Assembly: GCA_001829875.1 (NCBI GenBank)
Contig: MICN01000063.1
Coordinates: 1 to 38,230 of the forward strand
From: Syntrophus sp. GWC2_56_31
Lineage (GTDB): Bacteria; Desulfobacterota; Syntrophia; Syntrophales; UBA5619
DNA: 38,230 nt
Direction of reading: 5' to 3'
Shown here: positions 18,218 through 28,035 of the stretch, piece after piece
Layout: each line of letters opens with the position of its first letter
Numbering within the stretch: the first letter of the stretch is position 1
The notes under the pieces: generated by a model
Seen by the model: the letters and a program-made list of their open reading frames with translations, nothing else
Told to the model about the DNA's origin: nothing
Database searches by the model: none
Program-made: the position numbers and the translations under genes

Positions 18218-18745
18218 TTGCTAACATGCTTCCTTATAATGACTCACTCGAATGACCATAATGAGATTTTGATCGATAGGGAAGGCATCTGGTATTTCTG
18301 CGGTGCTGAAATGAAACGGATAGATATCGTTCAACATTTCTACAAATATCTGAAAAGAGATCTCGATGGTCATTATTCGATTGAGATAGAAGATGACCGC
18401 TGTAGCGTTCGGGTTGAAGATACACCCTATGTCATCAGGAGTATTGTCGTTGGTTTTTCCCCCAACTCCGGTCAGCCCACCATTGATTTATCGCTTAATG
18501 ATGGTAGCAATGAGAGGCTGAGCCTTGACGCCCCCCTCCGGATCGGTGAAGATAATGTATTGTATTGCATGGTGAAAAATGGCGAATACGAGGCGCGATT
18601 TTCCAGGCCCGCCTATTATCAGTTTTGTGAACATATCGATTATGATTCTCGGAATGGCGAATACCGACTTGTTCTGGACCACATTCCATACCCTTTGGTG
18701 TTGACGAAGGGATGCAAACGGCAAGACTCGCCCGATGTGCGGTGA
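18218..18745 (+). CDS. DUF1285-like protein
   Basis: ILIDREGIWYFCGAEMKRIDIVQHFYKYLKRDLDGHYSIEIED...VRVEDTPYV resembles DUF1285. TTG start with AAGG at 6-nt spacing; alternative ATG 18239 lacks an SD. Confidence 0.65.
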   Translation: MLTCFLIMTHSNDHNEILIDREGIWYFCGAEMKRIDIVQHFYKYLKRDLDGHYSIEIEDDRCSVRVEDTPYVIRSIVVGFSPNSGQPTIDLSLNDGSNERLSLDAPLRIGEDNVLYCMVKNGEYEARFSRPAYYQFCEHIDYDSRNGEYRLVLDHIPYPLVLTKGCKRQDSPDVR

Positions 18746-18765
18746 GCTTCCCAAACCTACCTTAA

Positions 18766-20241
<1,476 letters not shown>

Positions 20242-20252
20242 GGACATCTTCG

Positions 20253-23200
20253 ATGGCACACTCTGATTTTGTTCATCTTCACCTTCACACCCAGTACAGT
20301 CTCCTCGATGGCACGATCCGTCTCGACGACCTTTTTCGGAAAGCAAAAGAATATCAGATGCCCGCTGTTGCGATGACCGATCATGGCAATCTCTATGGAG
20401 CGATCGATTTCTATAAACATGCTTATAAGTACGGGATCAAACCGATCATCGGCTGCGAACTGTACGTCGCGCCGAAAAGCCGTTTTGACAAGACGGGCCA
20501 TGGAAGCTCTGAGACGGCAAATCATATCGTCGTCCTTGCCAGGAACATGCAGGGATATAAGAACCTCATGCGATTGTCGACCGCCGGTTTTCTGGACGGA
20601 TTTTACTATCGGCCCCGGATCGACAAGGAGATGCTGACCGAGTACAGCGAGGGACTGATCGGTATGAGCGCCTGTCTCCATGGGGAAATCGCGGCACATC
20701 TGCTCAGGGGAAATTCCGAAGAAGCGCTTGCTGCCGCTAAACAATACCGGGAAATCTTTGGCGAGGGGAATTTCTTCATCGAAATTATGGAGAATGGCCT
20801 TTCGGAGCAGAAGACGGTCAATCGTGGATTGATCGAACTCGCGAAGAACCATGGATTCCCGCTGGTGGCAACCAACGACTGTCATTATCTTAATCAAAGC
20901 GATGAAGAGGCCCACGAGGTTCTGCTCTGTATACAAACAGGCAAAACGATGGATGACAAAGAGCGGATGAAGTTCGGAAGCGATCAGTTCTATTTCCGGT
21001 CGCCCGGGGAAATGAAGAGCCTGTTTTCTTATTGCCCCGAAGCCGTAGAAAACACTATCAATATCGCCGAAAAATGTAATCTTTCCTTTACATTCGGAAG
21101 CTTTTACCTTCCTCATTTTGAGGTCGATCCCGATGAAACACTCGATGAAAGACTAAAAAGGATCGCAAAAGAAGGCCTCTCGATTATATTACAAAGAATG
21201 ACCACTGGTCAAAATGATACCCTCCGGGAGCAATACGAAACAAGGCTTCAGCACGAACTGGAAATCATCCGTTCGATGGGGTTTGCAAGCTATTTCCTCA
21301 TCGTTTCTGATTTCATCAATTATGCCAGGGAGAAGAACATACCGGTGGGTCCGGGGAGAGGTTCTGCCGCGGGGAGCCTGGTGGCCTATGCCATTGGGAT
21401 TACCGGTATCGATCCCATACGATACAATCTTTTTTTTGAACGATTTCTCAATCCGGATCGTATCTCCATGCCCGATATCGACACCGACTTCTGTCCGGAG
21501 GGGAGAGAGGAAATCATCCGCTATGTCATGGAAAAATATGGGAGCGATAAGGTATCCCAGATCATCACATTCGGCAAGATGCAGGCGCGGGCGGTTATAC
21601 GCGATGTCGGTCGTGCGCTGAATATTTCATACGGCGAAGTGGATCGTATCGCAAAATTGATTCCCAATGTACTTAACATACGACTCGACGACGCCATTAA
21701 AAAAGAAAACAGACTTCAGGAAGAGGCGAAAAACAGCCCCCGGATCAAGAAACTGCTCGACCTTTCTCGGGCGCTGGAAGGCCTTAACCGCCACTCATCC
21801 ACCCATGCCGCGGGGGTTGTTATTTCTGATCTTCCTCTGGTAGAGCGGGTTCCCTTATGCAAAAGTCCAAAGGATGATGTCGTCACACAGTTCTCGATGA
21901 ACGACATCTCCGATGTAGGACTGACCAAGTTCGATTTTCTTGGCCTCAAAACGTTGACCGTGATCAAGAATGCCCTCAAATTCATCCTTGATGGCCGGGG
22001 GAAAGCAGTGGATATCGACAACCTTCCCCTCGATGACAGGTTGACCTATCAGTTGCTCATGCGGGGCGATACCGACGGAGTATTCCAGCTGGAAAGTTCG
22101 GGCATGAAGGATATCTTGGTGCGAATGAAACCGGATTGCATCGAGGATATCATCGCCCTCATTGCGCTTTATCGCCCCGGACCGATGGATAATATTCCCG
22201 AATTCATTGCAAGAAAACAGGGAAAAACCAAGGTGGTCTACGAAGTCCCCGAATTAGAAGCAATCCTGAAGGAAACATACGGGGTCATCGTCTATCAGGA
22301 GCAGGTGATGCAGATCGCCGTCGCTATAGGCGGTTATTCACTGTCGGAAGCCGATACGCTTCGCAAGGTCATGAGCAAGAAAAAAAGCGAGGAGATGGAA
22401 CATAAGGAGAAACCCAAATTTCTTGAGGGGGCGCAAAAAAAGAAGATCCCCCAATCCAAGGCGACAAAAATATGGGAGCAGATGGAAACCTTCGGTAAAT
22501 ACGGTTTTAACAAGTCGCACAGCACCGCTTATGCGATCATTTCATACCAGACCGCCTATCTGAAAGCCCATTATCCGGTCGAGTTTATGGCGGCGCTTTT
22601 GACCAGCGAAAAGGATAACCGGGACAAGATTATCAGCCACATCAGCAGCTGCAAGGAGATGGGGGTTAATGTCCTGCCGCCGGATATCAATGAGTCTCAG
22701 AGCGATTTCAGCGTGGCGGGAGAGAATATCCGTTTTGGACTGGCCGCCGTTAAAAATGTCGGTGTTGGCGCAATCGAATCGATCATCATTTCCCGTGAGA
22801 AAGACGGGCGCTTTCATTCCATTGTAGATTTTTGTGAACGCGTGGATCCGAGGAAGGTGAACAAACGTGTGATTGAGAGCCTGATCAAGTGCGGGACATT
22901 CGATTCGACAGGAAACAAAAGACGGCAGTTGATGGCCTGTTACGAAGATCTCATGGACAAAGTCCAGCGGCGAGCGCGTGATCGTTCGAGTGGTCAGGCC
23001 AATTTTCTCGAAGAATTTGAAACAAATGGCAGCAATACGTCACCGGGGTCCATGGATTTTGCACTCCCCGATATGCCCGAATGGGATCATAAGGAGTTGT
23101 TAGTCAATGAAAAGGAGACCATCGGCTTTTACATTACCGGTCATCCGCTCTCACGTTTTACCGACCTTCTGGGGGCGATCGTCAATACCGATTCTTCGAG

Positions 23201-23717
23201 CCTTTCCAGGAATCCTGATCGCGAAGCGGTGGCATTGGCGGGCATTGTCAGTAATGTCCGCGAGGTGACGACAAGACGTAAAGAGACGATGGCTTACGTG
23301 ACATTTGAAGATCTGAAAGGTTCGTCTGTCATCATTTTCTTTCCCGACGTATACAGGGGTGTGTATGAATTGCTCCACGGTGAGGAACCGCTGCTGATCA
23401 AGGGAACGATTGATATCGCAGAAGACGGCGCAAAGGTGATCGCTGCGGAAGTGACGCTTTTGGTATCTGCCGTCGAGAAATCACATCATGCAGTTTATTT
23501 TACAATCGATGTGGAAAAATCATCTGCAAGGGACATTGCCGTTCTGGGACAGCAATTGAAAAATTACCCGGGAAAGTACGAGGGGTTCATTAAACTTATT
23601 GATAAGAAATCAGAAACGGTGATCTATCTTGGGGAGGATATCAAATTTGATTTCTCGTTGCCGATGCGAAAGGAAGCCGAACGGATACTGGGAACGGGAG
23701 CGTCACAATTTGGATGA
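20253..23717 (+). CDS. dnaE: DNA polymerase III alpha subunit
   Basis: FVHLHLHTQYSLLDG PHP domain; VGPGRGSAAGSLVAYAIGIT; MPDIDTDFCPEGREE. Confidence 0.97.
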   Translation: MAHSDFVHLHLHTQYSLLDGTIRLDDLFRKAKEYQMPAVAMTDHGNLYGAIDFYKHAYKYGIKPIIGCELYVAPKSRFDKTGHGSSETANHIVVLARNMQGYKNLMRLSTAGFLDGFYYRPRIDKEMLTEYSEGLIGMSACLHGEIAAHLLRGNSEEALAAAKQYREIFGEGNFFIEIMENGLSEQKTVNRGLIELAKNHGFPLVATNDCHYLNQSDEEAHEVLLCIQTGKTMDDKERMKFGSDQFYFRSPGEMKSLFSYCPEAVENTINIAEKCNLSFTFGSFYLPHFEVDPDETLDERLKRIAKEGLSIILQRMTTGQNDTLREQYETRLQHELEIIRSMGFASYFLIVSDFINYAREKNIPVGPGRGSAAGSLVAYAIGITGIDPIRYNLFFERFLNPDRISMPDIDTDFCPEGREEIIRYVMEKYGSDKVSQIITFGKMQARAVIRDVGRALNISYGEVDRIAKLIPNVLNIRLDDAIKKENRLQEEAKNSPRIKKLLDLSRALEGLNRHSSTHAAGVVISDLPLVERVPLCKSPKDDVVTQFSMNDISDVGLTKFDFLGLKTLTVIKNALKFILDGRGKAVDIDNLPLDDRLTYQLLMRGDTDGVFQLESSGMKDILVRMKPDCIEDIIALIALYRPGPMDNIPEFIARKQGKTKVVYEVPELEAILKETYGVIVYQEQVMQIAVAIGGYSLSEADTLRKVMSKKKSEEMEHKEKPKFLEGAQKKKIPQSKATKIWEQMETFGKYGFNKSHSTAYAIISYQTAYLKAHYPVEFMAALLTSEKDNRDKIISHISSCKEMGVNVLPPDINESQSDFSVAGENIRFGLAAVKNVGVGAIESIIISREKDGRFHSIVDFCERVDPRKVNKRVIESLIKCGTFDSTGNKRRQLMACYEDLMDKVQRRARDRSSGQANFLEEFETNGSNTSPGSMDFALPDMPEWDHKELLVNEKETIGFYITGHPLSRFTDLLGAIVNTDSSSLSRNPDREAVALAGIVSNVREVTTRRKETMAYVTFEDLKGSSVIIFFPDVYRGVYELLHGEEPLLIKGTIDIAEDGAKVIAAEVTLLVSAVEKSHHAVYFTIDVEKSSARDIAVLGQQLKNYPGKYEGFIKLIDKKSETVIYLGEDIKFDFSLPMRKEAERILGTGASQFG

Positions 23718-23788
23718 ACACCAATCAGAGTTATTAGTTTACATAACATATCTTATCGGACATATCATTGGCGGCGAACTTCTCTTCG

Positions 23789-24715
23789 TCAGAGCCCTTC
23801 CTCTGCGAGCTTTTTAATCAACTCGAGCTGCTTGTCGGTGATTTTACGGGGAACCCCCACAGCGATTTTGACATACTGGTCGCCCTTTGTCGAGCCGGCG
23901 CCTCTCAGTGCCGGAGCGCCATAGCCTTTCATCCGGATTTTTGTCCCGTTTTGGGCGCCGGCGGGAATCTTTATTCTTTTTATCGTTCCATCAATCGTGG
24001 GTACATCGATGCTCGTTCCCATAACCGCCTGGGTGAATGTGATGGATCGCTCGATATGGATGTCGTTTCCGTCTCTGGCAAATATCGGATGGGAAACCAC
24101 ATTGATGTTCAAATAGAGATCGCCCGGCGGACCGTCCTGCATACCGGGATCCCCCTTCCCCGAGAGCCTCAGTTTCTTCCCCGTACTGATCCCCGGGGGG
24201 ATCTTCACATTAATCTCATCCACTTTCTGGTCCCGCTGCAGCGCCAATTTTTTATCGGCGCCGAAAACGGACTCCTCCAGGGTAATATTGAGGTTGTACT
24301 GCAAGTCTGAGCCCTTCTGGGGCGCCCTGTAATAGTCCTGGCGTCCCTGTCCGAAGAGATCGGCAAAAGGATCATTACCCCTGAAAGAATAGTTACCCCG
24401 CCGACCGGCGCCCGGCCCGCCTCCAAAACCCAAGTCCCGAAGAATGGAATTGATGTCAAAATCGCGGAAGATATCCTCGCGAGAGAACCTTTGGCTGAAC
24501 TGATCAGAGCCGAAACTATCGTATTGCTTTCGTTTTTCTTGATCGCTGAGAACTGCGTACGCCTCGCTGATCTTCTTGAATTTTTCCTCAGCCGTGGGAT
24601 TGTTGGGATTCTTATCGGGGTGATACTTCAGGGCAAGCTTGCGGTAGGCCTTTTTGATCTCCTCCGGATCCGCTGTTTTCTGGACTCCCAGAATCTGATA
24701 ATAATCATCTGCCAT
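23789..24715 (-). CDS. DnaJ/CbpA-type J-domain protein without zinc finger
   Basis: [34 protein letters not shown]-like region; no CXXCXGXG repeats. Confidence 0.9.
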   Translation of the reverse strand: MADDYYQILGVQKTADPEEIKKAYRKLALKYHPDKNPNNPTAEEKFKKISEAYAVLSDQEKRKQYDSFGSDQFSQRFSREDIFRDFDINSILRDLGFGGGPGAGRRGNYSFRGNDPFADLFGQGRQDYYRAPQKGSDLQYNLNITLEESVFGADKKLALQRDQKVDEINVKIPPGISTGKKLRLSGKGDPGMQDGPPGDLYLNINVVSHPIFARDGNDIHIERSITFTQAVMGTSIDVPTIDGTIKRIKIPAGAQNGTKIRMKGYGAPALRGAGSTKGDQYVKIAVGVPRKITDKQLELIKKLAEEGL

Positions 24716-25404
24716 TATAACACCGAAATCTTTCTCTTGAGAAAGAGAGTCATCAGCGGATCGGTGATCTTGCCAAGGGCTTTCTGGTAGAATTCAACGG
24801 CCTTCTGGGGGCTGTTCATCGCCTCGTGGACCCTGGCGATACTTATGTAGTTGAGTGCCTCAAATGATGACGCCGTAGTTGTTTTCATAGCCATTTCAAG
24901 TGATTCAATAGCTTCTTTAAAGTTTTTCTTTGCTTCATGGCATGCACCGAGCGCATGATAGGCCAGTGTGACAAGGTCGCTGTCGGCAGGCGATTCACTC
25001 AGAAAATCCTTGTAGGCAAGGATCGCGGCATCGAACTCATGGCGGCTGAAATAGTGATTGCCGAGCCGGTAACGAGCCAGGACGGCGGCACGACTTCGCG
25101 GATATTGAACGATGAGATCCTTGTACTCTTTGATGGCTGCCTGATCAGCGTCAGGCGATTCGGCCTTTTGCGATTCGGCCTTCTGCGCGGTTTCAAAGAT
25201 TTTCGAATAGATCTTCCCGGCGCTTTTTTCGTAATTAATCCTGTAGAGAGTCCAGCCGCCGATCATCGCCAGTACGAAGAGAAAAATCCCCGCCCCGGCG
25301 TAGATCCTGCTCTTGTGCCTTTCCATAAAAGCCCGGGCGCTCAAAAAGATGAGTTGCAGCTTATCCGGCTCGTCGAGTTGCTTTTTATCAATCTTTTTTC
25401 CCAT
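24715..25404 (-). CDS. Membrane-anchored tetratricopeptide-like protein (YfgM-like)
   Basis: MGKKIDKKQ...[25 protein letters not shown] segment plus TPR-like repeats. ORF extends to 25605, but a start at 25404 leaves only a 17-nt overlap with apgM. Confidence 0.75.
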   Translation of the reverse strand: MGKKIDKKQLDEPDKLQLIFLSARAFMERHKSRIYAGAGIFLFVLAMIGGWTLYRINYEKSAGKIYSKIFETAQKAESQKAESPDADQAAIKEYKDLIVQYPRSRAAVLARYRLGNHYFSRHEFDAAILAYKDFLSESPADSDLVTLAYHALGACHEAKKNFKEAIESLEMAMKTTTASSFEALNYISIARVHEAMNSPQKAVEFYQKALGKITDPLMTLFLKRKISVL

Positions 25405-26653
25405 AGGCCTGCCTTTTCTCCTTATAGCGGGTGTCGCTTCCAACAAAGGTTCTCCAGTTTCTGATAAAGGTTTCCATGAAGCGATATCCCGGAGAAATGA
25501 GATTGCCCGACAGCGCGGCGGTCTCCTCTCCGAAATTCGTCCCCCGGCCCTGATTTTCGCCCGGCAGCGAAGAGAGAACGGCAAAAGGGCTGGGATCGGC
25601 AACATGTGTTTTTAGGCTCAGCGGGGTTGGATGATCGCTCAGGACAGCGATCCGGAACGGACCCAGATTCCCTATGCCTTGCAAGACGGTTCCGACCACC
25701 TGCGCATCAAAATCTTCGATGGCCTTGACTTTTCCCTCTACGTTGCCTTCATGACCCATCTCGTCCGGCGCCTCGACATGGATAAAAACCAGATCAAGCT
25801 CTTTGAGTACAGCAAGCGCTTTTTCAGCTTTGCCGCGGTAATTGGTGTCTATGTAGCCTGTGGCCCCCTCGACCGGAAGTACCTCCAGGCCGGCATACAC
25901 TCCGATACCGTTGAGGAGATCAACCGCCGAGATGATACCACCCCGAATCCGAAACCGTTCCATCATTTTGCGGATCCGTGGCGCCCTGCCCTGCCCCCAA
26001 AGCCAGATGGAGGTCGCCGGCCTCAGCCCGCGTTCCGTTCTTTCCCTGTTGACCGGATGGTCCGCGAGGAATTCACGGGAGAGCCGCATGAGGCGGTTGA
26101 TCGCTTCGGCGCCCCGTCCGCGCGGAAGATAGGCGCCGATGGCCTTGTCTGTAATATCATGCGGCGGCGTCGCAACAAGCTCGGATTCGCCTCCTTTCCA
26201 AACAAGCAGATGACGATAGCCGACGCCCGGATGAAAAGAAAACGTTTCTGAGCCGATCGCAATCTCGAGATCGGCGATGATCGCTTTTGCCTCCAATGAG
26301 GAGATATGTCCCGCGGTGAAATCCTCCATGACCGGATCAATACCGTCTCTGAGCGTCACGAGGTTACAGCGGAACGCGATATCTTCCGGAGAAAGCGCGA
26401 CCCCCATATTCGCAGCCTCCAAGGGGCCGCGTCCGGTGTAACAATCCTTTGGGTTGTAGCCGAGGACCGACAGATTGGCCACATCGCTTCCCGGAGGAAG
26501 CCCCGGAGGAATCGTATCGATCAGCCCCAGGGTTCCTTCAGCGGCCATCCTGTCCATGTGGGGGGTACTGGCGTATTCCAGGGCGGTCTTCCCCCCGAGA
26601 ACATCGATGGGGTAATCGGACATCCCGTCGCCAAGCAAGATCAGATGCTTCAT
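25388..26653 (-). CDS. ApgM-type cofactor-independent phosphoglycerate mutase family (possible homoserine kinase)
   Basis: HLILLGDGMSDYPIDVLGGKTALEYASTPHMDRMAAEGTLGLIDTIPPGLPPGSDVANLSVLGY; overlaps the hom stop by 4 nt. Confidence 0.9.
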   Translation of the reverse strand: MKHLILLGDGMSDYPIDVLGGKTALEYASTPHMDRMAAEGTLGLIDTIPPGLPPGSDVANLSVLGYNPKDCYTGRGPLEAANMGVALSPEDIAFRCNLVTLRDGIDPVMEDFTAGHISSLEAKAIIADLEIAIGSETFSFHPGVGYRHLLVWKGGESELVATPPHDITDKAIGAYLPRGRGAEAINRLMRLSREFLADHPVNRERTERGLRPATSIWLWGQGRAPRIRKMMERFRIRGGIISAVDLLNGIGVYAGLEVLPVEGATGYIDTNYRGKAEKALAVLKELDLVFIHVEAPDEMGHEGNVEGKVKAIEDFDAQVVGTVLQGIGNLGPFRIAVLSDHPTPLSLKTHVADPSPFAVLSSLPGENQGRGTNFGEETAALSGNLISPGYRFMETFIRNWRTFVGSDTRYKEKRQAYGKKD

Positions 26654-27969
26654 TTGAGGTTATCGTCCTCGATTCTGATCAGCATCGTTTTATCCATGAC
26701 CATATCAAGCCGATCGATCTCTTCGATTGCCCTGCGGACATCGAGTTCCCGCGCCTTGTATGTGGTCATCACCACGGGTACGGGACCTCCTTGTTTCCTC
26801 CCCTTCTGGATGACAGTAGCGATACTGATGTCGTTTGCACCGAGGATTCCGGAGATCCGGGAAAGAACCCCGGGGCGGTCGACTGCCGAGAAACGGAAAT
26901 AATAGTTGGTTCTGATCTGATCGAATGGCAACAACCGGATCGCTTCGAGCGACTCTTCGTCGCGCACGCGCGGGGGGATTCGTCCGGCGATTCCTTTCAG
27001 GATATCTCTTGATATATCAACAATATCGCTCAGGACGGCGCTCGCCGTCGGCATCATCCCCGACCCCTGTCCATAGAGAAATACCGAATCGGCTGCATCG
27101 CCGATGATATGAAAGGCATTAAAGTTACTGTTGACATTGGCGAGGAGATGCTCGAAAGGGATCATCGTCGGGTGAAGACGCGCCTCGATCGAGTTGTCTC
27201 GATTGATCGCTATGGCAAGGAGTTTGATACGGTAACCGAGTTCCCGCGCGAATTCGATGTCCTGTTCGCTGATCGCGGCGATTCCCTCGCGGTAAAACTC
27301 ATCCAGACGGACCTTTTTCCCGTATGACAGCGAGAGAAGGATCGCCAGCTTATGGGCCGCATCTATTCCTTCGACGTCGTAAGTGGGATCGGCCTCGGCG
27401 AAACCGAGCTGCTGCGCCTCCCTGAGAACATCAGCGAAGGGCTTTCCCTCATCCGTCATCTTGCTGAGAATGAAATTGGACGTTCCATTCATGATGGCAT
27501 AAATCGAGCGAATCCTGTTGGCAACCAGGCTTTCTTTTATTGTTTTTATAACCGGGATGGTTCCGCCAACGCTGGCCTCAAAACCGATGTTGACCCCTTT
27601 ACTTAGGGCCTGCTGAAAAATCTCGTCCCCGTGGGTGGCAAGCAGGGCTTTGTTTGCCGTAACCACATGTTTTTTCCGGCGCATGGCATCAAGGATGAAT
27701 GTTCGCGCCGGTTCGTAACCGCCCATGAGTTCAACGACGATATCGATCTCCGGATCATTGAGTATGTCGCCGGCATCTTTTGTCAGCAACGTGCGATCCA
27801 CTTCAATGCCTCTATCTTTTTCAATATCGATATCGGCAATCCTTTTCAGATGGATCTCCGCGCCAACCCGTTCGGAGATGATTTCTCCATTTTCTCTGAG
27901 AAGTCTGATGACCCCCGTCCCGATGGTGCCGAAGCCGATCAATCCTACAGCTACCTTCTTCATAGTCAA
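26650..27969 (-). CDS. hom: Homoserine dehydrogenase with C-terminal ACT-like domain
   Basis: VGLIGFGTIGTGVIRLL; VTANKALLATHGDEIFQQA; GTSNFILSKM; C-term YYFRFSAVDRPGVLSRISGILGANDISIATVIQ. Confidence 0.95.
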   Translation of the reverse strand: MTMKKVAVGLIGFGTIGTGVIRLLRENGEIISERVGAEIHLKRIADIDIEKDRGIEVDRTLLTKDAGDILNDPEIDIVVELMGGYEPARTFILDAMRRKKHVVTANKALLATHGDEIFQQALSKGVNIGFEASVGGTIPVIKTIKESLVANRIRSIYAIMNGTSNFILSKMTDEGKPFADVLREAQQLGFAEADPTYDVEGIDAAHKLAILLSLSYGKKVRLDEFYREGIAAISEQDIEFARELGYRIKLLAIAINRDNSIEARLHPTMIPFEHLLANVNSNFNAFHIIGDAADSVFLYGQGSGMMPTASAVLSDIVDISRDILKGIAGRIPPRVRDEESLEAIRLLPFDQIRTNYYFRFSAVDRPGVLSRISGILGANDISIATVIQKGRKQGGPVPVVMTTYKARELDVRRAIEEIDRLDMVMDKTMLIRIEDDNLK

Positions 27970-27992
27970 CCAACCCTAAGGATGAAGTTGTA

Positions 27993-28022
27993 TATTTACA
28001 TCAAGTGGTCATTATTTGTCAA
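27993..28022 (-). promoter_or_regulatory. Sigma-70-type promoter upstream of hom
   Basis: Minus strand TTGACA (28022-28017), 18-nt spacer, TAAATA (27998-27993). Confidence 0.5.
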
Positions 28023-28035
28023 AAGAATTCAATCG

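Noticed and set aside
25143-25196. Short tandem repeat gattcggccttttgc/gattcggccttctgcg
   Set aside because: In-frame duplication giving AESQKAESP in the TPR protein linker; a minor low-complexity linker
26306-27012. Plus-strand ORFs antisense to apgM/hom
   Set aside because: Overlap well-supported minus-strand genes; low-complexity Arg/Ser/Pro-rich composition typical of shadow frames
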